Source of the DNA: Agrobacterium larrymoorei
Lineage (GTDB): Bacteria; Pseudomonadota; Alphaproteobacteria; Rhizobiales; Rhizobiaceae
Assembly (NCBI RefSeq): GCF_030819275.1
Contig: NZ_JAUTBL010000002.1
Location: forward strand, 808,501 to 872,500
Reading direction: 5' to 3'
Length of the DNA stretch: 64,000 nt
The notes beneath the pieces are model-generated. The model saw nothing but the letters and a program-made list of their open reading frames with translations. It did no database searches and was not told where the DNA came from. Position numbers and translations under genes: made by a program. Below, piece by piece: positions 15,973 through 23,483 of this stretch. Position 1 is the stretch's first letter, and every line of letters begins with the position of its first letter.

Positions 15973-16646
15973 CGACGATCCCGAACGCAATTCTGGCTAA
16001 AGTCGTGGACGAGGTTTTCGGAGGCGCTGTCGAGGATGCCAGCGTTATTCCTGAAATCTACGCCGTCATCAAGCGTGAAGAGGCGTTAGCGGAAAAGCCC
16101 CAAGCGCTTCGCGCACTCTACTTCTGCCTCACCTGCCGGTGGCACGCCGCAGATGTAGACTGCTGCACATATTCGGCTGATGAGATTTTCGTTGATTGCC
16201 ACGGCGACCGTTTTTGCGCGGACTGCGCGAAACAGTACAGGGGCGGCACGAAATGGATGGAACGGCTATCCTCGATCCTTTCTCGCGCCGCTCCGCATCT
16301 GGAAGCGGGATTTACAACGAACACGGTTACCTTCGATCAATACTATGCCAAGCAGATCGAGTGGAGCCGGAAAACATTCGGCCCCGGTCTCCGCTCCAAA
16401 GGCATCACCGCGCACATCAAGAAGGAACTTCGCGAGATTGATGCCGAACCGCACGATCTGACCGAATGGTGCGATGTCATCATGCTTGCCATGGACGGCT
16501 ACTGGCGACACGGCGGGACCGTTGAGAGTCTGCTCCGCGACCTCGTCGCCAAGCAGTCGGAAAATTTCTCGCGCGACTGGCCCGACTGGAGAGAGCTTGG
16601 CGAGGACTGCCCCGTTGAACACAGCAGGGGAGGTGGTGCGGCATGA
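15969..16646 (+). CDS. DUF550/MazG-like nucleotide diphosphohydrolase with zinc-ribbon N terminus
   Basis: The protein has 225 residues. The C-terminal half (about 115-215) fits the DUF550 dATP/dGTP diphosphohydrolase family of the MazG/HisE superfamily: TFDQYYAKQIEWSRKTFGPG, HIKKELREIDAEPHDLTEWC and DVIMLAMDGYWRHGG carry the acidic metal-binding helices. The N-terminal half has six cysteines in CLTC..DCC..DC..CADC arrangement, like a zinc ribbon. The family includes MazZ, which removes dATP/dGTP in Z-DNA phages. Here it could adjust the dNTP pool, perhaps linked to the DNA-modification cassette at the right end; that link is inference. Confidence 0.6.
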   Translation: MTTIPNAILAKVVDEVFGGAVEDASVIPEIYAVIKREEALAEKPQALRALYFCLTCRWHAADVDCCTYSADEIFVDCHGDRFCADCAKQYRGGTKWMERLSSILSRAAPHLEAGFTTNTVTFDQYYAKQIEWSRKTFGPGLRSKGITAHIKKELREIDAEPHDLTEWCDVIMLAMDGYWRHGGTVESLLRDLVAKQSENFSRDWPDWRELGEDCPVEHSRGGGAA

Positions 16647-16843
16647 GCTACGACTACATCCGAAATTATTACGGCGTGGAGATCACCGTTAATCACATCG
16701 TTCGCCACACGGTAACGGGCCGGATCGGCACCATCATGCCGGAGAAGGCCAGCGCTGGACACTATGTCCAGGTACTCTTCCAGGGCGACAAGCACATGCT
16801 TCCCTGCCATCCGACGGAACTGGAGTCGGTAGATGATTTCTGA
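16643..16843 (+). CDS. Small hypothetical phage protein
   Basis: The protein has 66 residues: SYDYIRNYYGVEITVNHIVR, then a short beta-rich module (VTGRIGTIM, YVQVLFQGDKH) resembling small conserved phage proteins with a KOW/SH3-like barrel. It overlaps both neighbours in the early operon. Function is unknown. Confidence 0.6.
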   Translation: MSYDYIRNYYGVEITVNHIVRHTVTGRIGTIMPEKASAGHYVQVLFQGDKHMLPCHPTELESVDDF

Positions 16844-17108
16844 TCGGATTCCGCAGACGGCCTTCGCCCAGGGCTTCGCACTATGCTCGCCGGAAGGCAC
16901 GCTTCTGCCGCACAGTTTCCGCCGCACGAAAGATGAGGCGATTGCCTCTGTCTTCACCGACGCCGAAAGCCGGGAGGCGCATTGGGCGGCTGCTGAAGAG
17001 GGCGGCATGACGGTTCAATTCGTCTACATGCGCGTCTTCACGCCGGTGTTTTTCGCGAGTGCTGTTCTGTCCGCGATGGCTGAAGCCGAAATGGAAGGTG
17101 CGGCATGA
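16833..17108 (+). CDS. Small hypothetical phage protein
   Basis: The protein has 91 residues with no recognised family. Its start lies inside the preceding gene and it overlaps gemA by 4 bp, so it is part of the same translationally coupled string. Confidence 0.5.
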   Translation: MISDRIPQTAFAQGFALCSPEGTLLPHSFRRTKDEAIASVFTDAESREAHWAAAEEGGMTVQFVYMRVFTPVFFASAVLSAMAEAEMEGAA

Positions 17109-17497
17109 ATACGATGGCCGTCATCAACATTGCCCGCCAGCAGCTCGGCATTGAAGAATCGGATTATCGCGATCTGCTGTTGCGTGTTGGTAAGTCAAGC
17201 TCTCTCCGCACCATGACGGAAAAGCAGCGGCTCGATGTGGTCGCGGAAATGAAACGGCTTGGCTTTAAGGTCAAGCCGACTTCGAAGAAGCTGCCCATCG
17301 CGTCCAAGCCCTATATCCGCCTCGTGCATGCGCTCTGGAAATCCTGCCATCGGAAAGGCGTCATTGAAGACGGCTCTCGCAACGCGTTGCGTACTTTTGT
17401 GAAGAAACGCACAGGCGTGGATGATCCCGATTTTCTAACGTTCGATCAGGCGAACCCGATTATCGATACGCTGAAAGCCATGGAGGCCCGTGGCTGA
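17105..17497 (+). CDS. gemA: GemA-like protein (Mu gp16 family)
   Basis: The 130-residue protein matches the GemA/gp16 family: NIARQQLGIEESDYRDLLLR near the N terminus, LRTMTEKQRLDVVAEMKRLG, and PYIRLVHALWKSCHRKG. In Mu, GemA affects host gene expression and DNA supercoiling. It lies immediately before mor as in Mu, with an 8-bp overlap. Confidence 0.88.
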   Translation: MNTMAVINIARQQLGIEESDYRDLLLRVGKSSSLRTMTEKQRLDVVAEMKRLGFKVKPTSKKLPIASKPYIRLVHALWKSCHRKGVIEDGSRNALRTFVKKRTGVDDPDFLTFDQANPIIDTLKAMEARG

Positions 17498-17876
17498 TAT
17501 GGCTATCTCATCCGTTAAAAATTTGCCTGCCAGTCTTCAGGATGTCGCCGAAACCGTTGGTATTGGTGTCGCCCTGAAGCTGATCGCGCATTTTGGCGGG
17601 ACGGAAATCAAGTTTCCAAAAAAACCAGCTGACGATCATCCTATCCTTGTTGCTCTTGGCAAGGACGATGGAAAAGCTGTATGTGAACTTCTCGCGGGTG
17701 ATTTCATTTACATCCCGCATGGACGCCCTCGCAGATCCTTGCGCGCTGACGTGCTGGAACTGGAGCGCCAGGGCAAGAACCGCGCAACGATCGCCAGAAT
17801 GCTGGGCATCTCGCAGCGATGGGTTCGCGAAGTCGCGAACGAAAATCCTTCCGAAGAAAAAGACCTGTTCTCATAA
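17490..17876 (+). CDS. mor: Mor-family middle/late transcription activator
   Basis: The 128-residue protein fits the Mor/C family: N-terminal dimerisation part (LPASLQDVAETVGIGVALKL, IAHFGGTEIKFP, LLAGDFIYIPHG) and a C-terminal HTH (NRATIARMLGISQRWVREVA). Mor activates phage promoters lacking a good -35 box. Start is GTG 17490 or ATG 17499. No second paralogue (C) is seen, so this one probably drives all later operons. The element GGACGGAACTGTCT starts 2 bp after its stop and recurs before the protease gene. Confidence 0.88.
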   Translation: MADMAISSVKNLPASLQDVAETVGIGVALKLIAHFGGTEIKFPKKPADDHPILVALGKDDGKAVCELLAGDFIYIPHGRPRRSLRADVLELERQGKNRATIARMLGISQRWVREVANENPSEEKDLFS

Positions 17877-17877
17877 C

Positions 17878-17916
17878 GGACGGAACTGTCTTCCTCACTT
17901 ATTGAAATCGTCAGCC
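17878..17916 (+). promoter_or_regulatory. Candidate Mor-activated late promoter, copy 1 (lysis operon)
   Basis: GGACGGAACTGTCT at 17878-17891 is identical to 25695-25708. It is followed in both by CCTCAC/CCTTAC and a TCGTC block. It lies 57 bp before the endolysin start. No strong -35 box is visible, as expected for a Mor-dependent promoter. Activator identity is inferred. Confidence 0.6.
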
Positions 17917-17948
17917 ACATAGGTTGCCCCTAGTCACAGGGGACACTC

Positions 17949-18671
17949 ATGAATTTTGATCAATGGCTGATCTGGCGCTTGCGGATGCACGGCGCTTATG
18001 CGGGCAGCATGGACGGCGCACATGGGCGTGCTGTCATCGATGCCCTCAAAAAGTTTCAACATGCCGAAAAGTTGCCGGAGACCGGCATTGCCGATCGGGC
18101 AACGGTCGAGGCTCTGCGCCGCGATGCAGGTACGTCCATTTCCAGCCAAGCCGTCGCCGCCCCACCTGTTCCTGTCGAGCCGGTATGGATGCGCGAAGCT
18201 CGCCGCTACATGGGCCTGAAAGAGATCGCAGGTACAAAGTCAAATCCCGTGATACTCGGTTGGGCTAAGAAGCTCGGCGGCTGGATCGAAAGCTTTTACA
18301 CCGACGACGATATCCCGTGGTGTGGCCTTGCTGTGGCAAACTGGATCGCGACGACGCTTCCGAACGAAGTTCTTCCTTCCAATCCTCTCGGTGCCTTGAA
18401 CTGGAAAACCTTTGGTCGCGAAGTTCCGATGGCCGTTGGTGCAGTCCTCGTCTTCGAGCGTCCAGGCGGTGGCCATGTTGGCTTCTACGTCGGTGAAACC
18501 CGAACCCATTTCCACGTTCTCGGCGGAAACCAGCGAAACTCGGTCTCGATAACACAGGTCGAGAAGGACCGCCTGCGCGCCACCCGTTGGCCGAAAACCG
18601 GCCAGGAGCCGGTTCCTGGCCGCGTCCAGCTTTCAGCGAGCGGCGCGCCAATCTCCCGCAATGAGGCGTAG
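17949..18671 (+). CDS. Endolysin, peptidoglycan-binding plus CHAP/NlpC-like peptidase
   Basis: The protein has 240 residues. The N-terminal peptidoglycan-binding repeat (about 1-58: HGRAVIDALKKFQHAEKLPE, TGIADRATVEAL) precedes a TIGR02594-type cysteine peptidase (about 78-215) with C125 (DIPWCGLAVANW) and H176 (GGGHVGFYVG). It degrades the cell wall at lysis. There is no signal sequence, so a holin is needed. It is the first gene of the late lysis operon. Confidence 0.85.
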   Translation: MNFDQWLIWRLRMHGAYAGSMDGAHGRAVIDALKKFQHAEKLPETGIADRATVEALRRDAGTSISSQAVAAPPVPVEPVWMREARRYMGLKEIAGTKSNPVILGWAKKLGGWIESFYTDDDIPWCGLAVANWIATTLPNEVLPSNPLGALNWKTFGREVPMAVGAVLVFERPGGGHVGFYVGETRTHFHVLGGNQRNSVSITQVEKDRLRATRWPKTGQEPVPGRVQLSASGAPISRNEA

Positions 18672-18680
18672 ACCGAGATC

Positions 18681-18977
18681 ATGAAACCAACCTACCGCAT
18701 GTCCAAGCGCCAGATTTGGCTATCCTTCTGGCTCGCCTGGGCCGTCATTCTTTATCTTATTTGGCGTGGCGCGAATGGAAGCGATCAGGCCGTATCGCTA
18801 GCGGGCACTGTCGTGCCCTCCATGATGCTCCTGATAGCGGCGCTTCTCGGCATTCACCGGTTCGCCGGTTCCATGGATTTTGCAGCGGTGCAAAACTCCG
18901 CGTCTCCTGTCCAGCCTCTGCCTTTGGGTTTCGATGCCCGCGACGACCCAAACCCAGCGACGGGAGAAACACCATGA
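18681..18977 (+). CDS. Putative holin, two-TM membrane protein
   Basis: The protein has 98 residues with two hydrophobic helices (IWLSFWLAWAVILYLIW and VVPSMMLLIAALLGIHRF) and a hydrophilic C terminus. Its position directly after the endolysin and before Rz/Rz1 suggests a holin. No sequence family is recognised, so the role rests on position and topology. Confidence 0.55.
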   Translation: MKPTYRMSKRQIWLSFWLAWAVILYLIWRGANGSDQAVSLAGTVVPSMMLLIAALLGIHRFAGSMDFAAVQNSASPVQPLPLGFDARDDPNPATGETP

Positions 18978-19363
18978 TCTCGGCGTGGCTCACGAAGGCG
19001 GCCACGCCAATTTTCTGCAAGATCATCCTGCCGCTTCTCATCGTTGCGGCACTGATCTTCGCGGGTTGTCACGCTTTCAAGCGCGGCACAGAAACCCTGA
19101 GCCAGATGGTTGCCGATGCCCGCACGTCGGCGATCGCAGAACGCGACGCCCATTGGACAGCGCAGATCGAAAAATCTAACGCCAACCAAGCACGTCGCGA
19201 AGCCGCCCAGGCAATTGAAACCATGCGCATCAGCGCCGAGACGGCAAAGACCATTGCCGCCCAGCGCGCCCGATTGATCACTTTGGAGAAGGCCAATGCG
19301 GCTCTACCGAACGGCACTGCTGTTGGCCTTGATGGTGGCCGCGTCCAGTTGCTCCCAGACTGA
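18974..19363 (+). CDS. Rz-like inner-membrane spanin
   Basis: The 129-residue protein has one N-terminal TM (ILPLLIVAALIFAGCHAF), then a long charged coiled-coil (DARTSAIAERDAHWTAQIEK through AQRARLITLEKA). This is the i-spanin layout. Rz1 starts inside its 3' end in another frame, which strengthens the call. ATG 18974 overlaps the previous gene. Confidence 0.8.
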   Translation: MISAWLTKAATPIFCKIILPLLIVAALIFAGCHAFKRGTETLSQMVADARTSAIAERDAHWTAQIEKSNANQARREAAQAIETMRISAETAKTIAAQRARLITLEKANAALPNGTAVGLDGGRVQLLPD

Positions 19364-19601
19364 CAAACCGTCGCCACCTCCTGTCATTCGAACCGTCACC
19401 ATCACTCCGGCCTTGCCCGCTGAAGCGCGGGAGGAATGCCCCAAGCTTTCCCCCAAGCCTGCCGGTGACATGTCGCAAGAGCAGGTTTTCAACAGTTGGG
19501 CCTCCGATCGGACGGCCCGCAATATTTGCGAGGAACGTCGAAAAGCTGCTGTCGCGGCAGTCGATGCGTCTGCGCATCACCAGGGGACTTCGCCTAAGTG
19601 A
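19296..19601 (+). CDS. Rz1-like outer-membrane spanin lipoprotein
   Basis: The 101-residue protein starts with a lipoprotein signal (MRLYRTALLLALMVAASSC); the lipobox is AASSC and Cys19 would be lipidated. A proline-rich stretch (KPSPPPV) follows. It overlaps the Rz-like gene by 68 bp in a different frame, the classical nested Rz/Rz1 arrangement. The pair fuses inner and outer membranes at the end of lysis. Confidence 0.85.
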   Translation: MRLYRTALLLALMVAASSCSQTDKPSPPPVIRTVTITPALPAEAREECPKLSPKPAGDMSQEQVFNSWASDRTARNICEERRKAAVAAVDASAHHQGTSPK

Positions 19602-19840
19602 CGGAACTCAATCTGCAAAGTAGTCGTACCGAGAAGGCGCATGACCGTCTCGATGTTGTAGAAAGCCGCGTCAGCAAGCTGGAGCTTTCTGACGCCGTTA
19701 CCAATGAGCGCATGAACAGCATTCAGAAATCGCTCGGCAAGATCGACAGCAACACGAGCTGGATCATGCGTCTCATCATCAGCGGCATAATTCTCGCCAT
19801 CATGACCTTTCTTGTGAAAGGCGGCTTCAATGTTCAGTGA
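19598..19840 (+). CDS. XhlA-like hemolysin-type membrane protein
   Basis: The 80-residue protein has a coiled-coil N terminus (RLDVVESRVSKLELSDAVTN) and one C-terminal TM (WIMRLIISGIILAIMTFLV), the layout of XhlA/phage hemolysin proteins, also common at this place in Mu-like phages. GTG 19598 start overlaps Rz1. It may assist lysis or attach to a membrane. Confidence 0.65.
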   Translation: MTELNLQSSRTEKAHDRLDVVESRVSKLELSDAVTNERMNSIQKSLGKIDSNTSWIMRLIISGIILAIMTFLVKGGFNVQ

Positions 19841-20330
19841 GCAGGATAAGCGCCGCAAGGCTCGTGCCGACTACATCTATCGACGCATGACCGGCGCCAC
19901 CATCTCCATGACGCTCGATATCAGCCAGGCCACCTTCGGGCGCTGGAAGAAAGCGGCGAAAGATGCTGGCGACGATTGGGATATCGCCCGCACGGCTTCT
20001 ATTATGGCCGGTGAAGGCATCGAAACTGTTGTCTCGTCCGTGATCGAAGATTTCATGATCATGGCTCAGTCGGTCCTGGAGCAGATCAAGCATGGCGAGC
20101 TGCCCCTAGACCAGAAGGTCAAGCACCTGGTCGCGTTGGCTGACGCCATGACCAAGATGACCACCAGCGCTGGCAAGCTTGCGCCGAAGATTTCGGAATT
20201 GGGTGTCGCCCAGGACGTGATGCAATACCTCGTTGATTTTGTCCGCGAGAAATTCCCGCAGCACGTCGCCGCGATCCTCGAAATCATCGAACCTTTTGGT
20301 GAAAGCCTCGCGAGACGCTACGCATCATGA
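19830..20330 (+). CDS. DUF3486 protein, small-terminase-like (Mu gp27 family)
   Basis: The 166-residue protein fits DUF3486: an N-terminal HTH (RADYIYRRMTGATISMTLDI, SQATFGRWKKAAKDAG) followed by helices. It sits directly before the large terminase with a 4-bp overlap, as in Mu where gp27 is thought to be the DNA-recognising small subunit. Confidence 0.8.
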   Translation: MFSEQDKRRKARADYIYRRMTGATISMTLDISQATFGRWKKAAKDAGDDWDIARTASIMAGEGIETVVSSVIEDFMIMAQSVLEQIKHGELPLDQKVKHLVALADAMTKMTTSAGKLAPKISELGVAQDVMQYLVDFVREKFPQHVAAILEIIEPFGESLARRYAS

Positions 20331-21988
20331 TCAAACGGCCTAGCCTGAAAGCGAAAGTCAGCGGCAAGGATTTCAAGGAAAATCTTGCCAAGCTGGCGGA
20401 CGATCTCGCCAAGTGGGTTGAGCTTTCGGTTACGGCCTTCTCTGCCGATCCGAAGGCCAAAGCCGAGCGCTTGGCAAAAGTGAAAGACCCGGAAACGGGC
20501 TTTCAATACTTTCTGGAAACCTACCTGCCGCATTACGTGAAGGGCGAACACAGCCTCTTTCACCATGCGATCTTCAAGCGCGTTCCTGAAATCCTTGCAT
20601 CCGAGAAGGGCGTTAGAGATTTGCTCATCGCGCCCCGCGGATCTTCGAAATCAACGCACCTGTCGCTTGGCTTTGCCCTTTACTGCATCTGCCTTGGTTA
20701 CAAGCGCTACATTCTGGAGGTCTGCGACGTTTACGAGCAGGCAGCGCTCTTGGTCGAGGCGATCAAATCGGAGCTGACCGAAAACCCGCGCCTCTCTAAC
20801 GATTTCCCGGAAGCGACCGGCGCTGGTCGTGTGTGGCGCGAGGGCGAAATCGTCACGGCCAACAATATTCGTGTCGAAGGCCTGGGCGCTGCCAAGAAGA
20901 TCCGTGGCCGTCGCCATGGTCCTTATCGTCCGGATCTAATGTTCTTCGACGATCTGGAGAATGACGAAGCGGTCCGCTCTCCCGAGCAGCGCAAGAAGCT
21001 CGAAACATGGATCAAGCGTGCGGCCCTCAAAGTCGGCCCGCCTGACGGTTCTATGGATGTCGTTTGGGTTGGTACCGTCCTTCATTATGATGCCGTCCTG
21101 GTGCGCGCTGCAAAGTCGCCCGTCTGGCGCGTGCAAGAGTTTCAGGCCGTCATTCGGTTCCCCGATCGTATGGACCTTTGGGACCGGTTCGAAGAAATCT
21201 ATGAGAATGACGGTGAGGAAGCTGCGACCGGCTTCTATACGGAAAACAAGAGCGTCATGGACGCCGGTGCTATCGTCAACTGGCCTGCCGTCCAGCCGCT
21301 GCTAAAGCTGATGCTGGAGCGCGCCGCCGATCATGATAGCTTCGCAACCGAGTATCAGAACAAGCCTATCAATGAGGCCAGCCCGTTCAAGGATCTGACC
21401 TTCTGGGTGGTGCGCGAGCCGGATCTCGTGCACTTCGGTTCCGTCGATCCGTCGCTTGGCAAGAAAGGCAAGGGCCGAGACCCGAGCGCTATTCTGATCG
21501 GCGGCTTCAATCGTCTACACGGCACGATGGATGTGCTGGAGGCGTCGATCCGCAGGCGTTTGCCCGACATCATCATTTCTGACGTGATCGAAATGCAGCG
21601 CAGGTATCAATGCATGCTGTGGTTTATCGAGGCGGTTCAGTTTCAGGAATTCCTACGAACGACGCTGATGGCGACCGCTGCAAAACAAGGTGTCGGCATT
21701 TCCGCCGTGCCGATCACGCCGACTGCCGACAAGGATCTGCGTATCGAGCGCCTTCAGCCACCCGTCGCGGCCGGGCTGATCAGGCTCAACAGCACGCAGC
21801 AGACGATGATCGACCAGCTTCAGCAATGGCCCAACGCCGACCATGACGACGGTCCGGACTGCTTGGACATGCTCTGGCAGAACACCTTGCGTTATGCGGG
21901 CGGTCTCGTGTCCGCGACCGGTCTCGATATCCAGTCCGCAACTTCTAACGATGCCCGCTCTGACGGTTGGGGAGACTACCGCCTATGA
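20327..21988 (+). CDS. Terminase large subunit (Mu gp28 family)
   Basis: This 553-residue protein packages DNA into proheads. The ATPase half shows a Walker-A-like APRGSSKST near residue 101 and Walker B DLMFFDDLEND; the nuclease half starts near SVDPSLGKKGKGRDPS. Mu-type terminases use headful packaging and carry flanking host DNA. It overlaps DUF3486 and the portal gene by 4 bp each. Confidence 0.92.
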   Translation: MIKRPSLKAKVSGKDFKENLAKLADDLAKWVELSVTAFSADPKAKAERLAKVKDPETGFQYFLETYLPHYVKGEHSLFHHAIFKRVPEILASEKGVRDLLIAPRGSSKSTHLSLGFALYCICLGYKRYILEVCDVYEQAALLVEAIKSELTENPRLSNDFPEATGAGRVWREGEIVTANNIRVEGLGAAKKIRGRRHGPYRPDLMFFDDLENDEAVRSPEQRKKLETWIKRAALKVGPPDGSMDVVWVGTVLHYDAVLVRAAKSPVWRVQEFQAVIRFPDRMDLWDRFEEIYENDGEEAATGFYTENKSVMDAGAIVNWPAVQPLLKLMLERAADHDSFATEYQNKPINEASPFKDLTFWVVREPDLVHFGSVDPSLGKKGKGRDPSAILIGGFNRLHGTMDVLEASIRRRLPDIIISDVIEMQRRYQCMLWFIEAVQFQEFLRTTLMATAAKQGVGISAVPITPTADKDLRIERLQPPVAAGLIRLNSTQQTMIDQLQQWPNADHDDGPDCLDMLWQNTLRYAGGLVSATGLDIQSATSNDARSDGWGDYRL

Positions 21989-23382
21989 AATCGAAGAAAA
22001 TCGCCGCCGTCGAACAGCCCCGCAAGAACCTGCCAGCGTCCGCGTCCAATCTGATTGCTGACGCCAGGAACGATATCACCATTCCGTTTTACAGCGGTGC
22101 GCTTCAGCACCAGGACGACACGCTTCTTCACCGGGGCGGGGGTAAGGGTCTCAAGATCTATGATGAGATCGAGCGGGATACTTATGCCAGTGCCATGCTT
22201 GCCAAGCGCAAAAAGGTGCTGGTGGCTCGAAACTGGGAGCTGAAGGCGTTTTCTGAAACGCCGCTCGATGTCGCGGCCGCAGACTTCTGCCGTGAGGTTG
22301 TCAACGACCTTCCCTTTGACCGGATCTGCGAGGATCTTCTCGATGCAACGCTCAAAGGCTTTGCTGTTTCTGAGGTCGTATGGACGCGGAAGGGAAATCG
22401 CATTGTTCCAGAGCGGATCGTCAGTCACGACCAGCGCCGATTTGCATTTGGTGAGGATTGGCGTCCTCGTCTTTTGACCTGGACGAACATGCGCGACGGC
22501 GTCGAGCTGCCGGAGCGCAAGTTCATCGTCCACCGATTCGGCGTGAAGGGAAACAATCCTTACGGTCTTGGAATTGGTTCGCGGCTCTTCTGGCCCGTGC
22601 TATTCAAGCGCGAAGGCATTGCCTTCTGGCTGCACTTCCTCGAAAAGTTCGCCAGCCCGACAGTGATCGGCTTTACGCCCTATGGCACATTGCCCGAAGA
22701 GCAAAACAAGCTGATGAACACCCTTCGTCAGTTGCGCTCCAGTTCGGCGCTGACCGCGCCTATCGGCACGGACATCAAGTTCTTGGAAGCTGCCCGTAGC
22801 GGTTCGGTCAGCTATCAGGAGTTTCTGCAGTATTGGGACAAGCAGATCTCGATCGCGACCACCGGCGAAACTCTAACGACCGATATCGGCAACAGCGGAT
22901 CGCGCGCCGCCTCAGAGACGCATGCAGAGATGCTGGAACTGCTGGTCGATAGCGACGCCGATCTCCTGTCCGGAACACTTCGCGAGACAATTCTCACATG
23001 GTTGGTGGAATACAACTTCCCCGGCGCTGGCGTTCCTTACATTTGGCGCACTCGGGCGAAAAACGAAAAGGCTGAATCGGAAGTCGGTAAAGCCAAGGCA
23101 GATGCGGCCACCTCCATAAACTCCGCGCTGATGGCAGTTCTGGCGACGGCCGGTCAGATCGATGATGACGATTTTGCCCGTGAATACATCACCGGGTTTG
23201 GCATTACAGATCATCTGTCGGAAAAGGCGATCGACGCGCTAGTGGACGCACGGTTTGCCTTTATGGAGGGCGGGAAAAGAGACCGCGATCTGCGCAAGGC
23301 CGCAGATGAAAACCCTCTTTTTGCCGCGTTGTTTGGTGGCCCTGCCGTAAAAAAAAACTCCAGCGGCATGACCAGCACGTAA
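21985..23382 (+). CDS. DUF935 portal protein (Mu gp29 family), 0-frame product
   Basis: The 465-residue 0-frame product matches Mu gp29 portal proteins (NPYGLGIGSRLFWPVLFKRE, LHFLEKFASPTVIGFTPYG, TTDIGNSGSRAASETHAEML). It is shorter at the C terminus than usual. The missing C-terminal part (including the ISDALELASLQGRE-like end) is encoded directly downstream in the -1 frame, continuous with MuF. An A9 run at 23349-23357 joins the two frames. See the slip-site entry. Confidence 0.88.
   Translation: MKSKKIAAVEQPRKNLPASASNLIADARNDITIPFYSGALQHQDDTLLHRGGGKGLKIYDEIERDTYASAMLAKRKKVLVARNWELKAFSETPLDVAAADFCREVVNDLPFDRICEDLLDATLKGFAVSEVVWTRKGNRIVPERIVSHDQRRFAFGEDWRPRLLTWTNMRDGVELPERKFIVHRFGVKGNNPYGLGIGSRLFWPVLFKREGIAFWLHFLEKFASPTVIGFTPYGTLPEEQNKLMNTLRQLRSSSALTAPIGTDIKFLEAARSGSVSYQEFLQYWDKQISIATTGETLTTDIGNSGSRAASETHAEMLELLVDSDADLLSGTLRETILTWLVEYNFPGAGVPYIWRTRAKNEKAESEVGKAKADAATSINSALMAVLATAGQIDDDDFAREYITGFGITDHLSEKAIDALVDARFAFMEGGKRDRDLRKAADENPLFAALFGGPAVKKNSSGMTST
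23349..23357 (+). other. A9 run joining portal frame to MuF frame
   Basis: Nine consecutive A residues lie 25 bp before the portal stop. The downstream frame is open from 23310 to 24926 with no ATG/GTG/TTG before 23484. A -1 ribosomal shift, RNA polymerase slippage adding one A, or a 10th A in the real DNA would make one 980-residue portal-MuF protein. Confidence 0.6.
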
Positions 23383-23483
23383 GCTTTTCGGAGGAAAGCA
23401 GCCGCATCGACGCGGTTGCCGACCAGCTTGAAACCGTAGTTGAAGGCCATTTCACCCGCCGCCTAGACGCTATCCGTGCCGCC

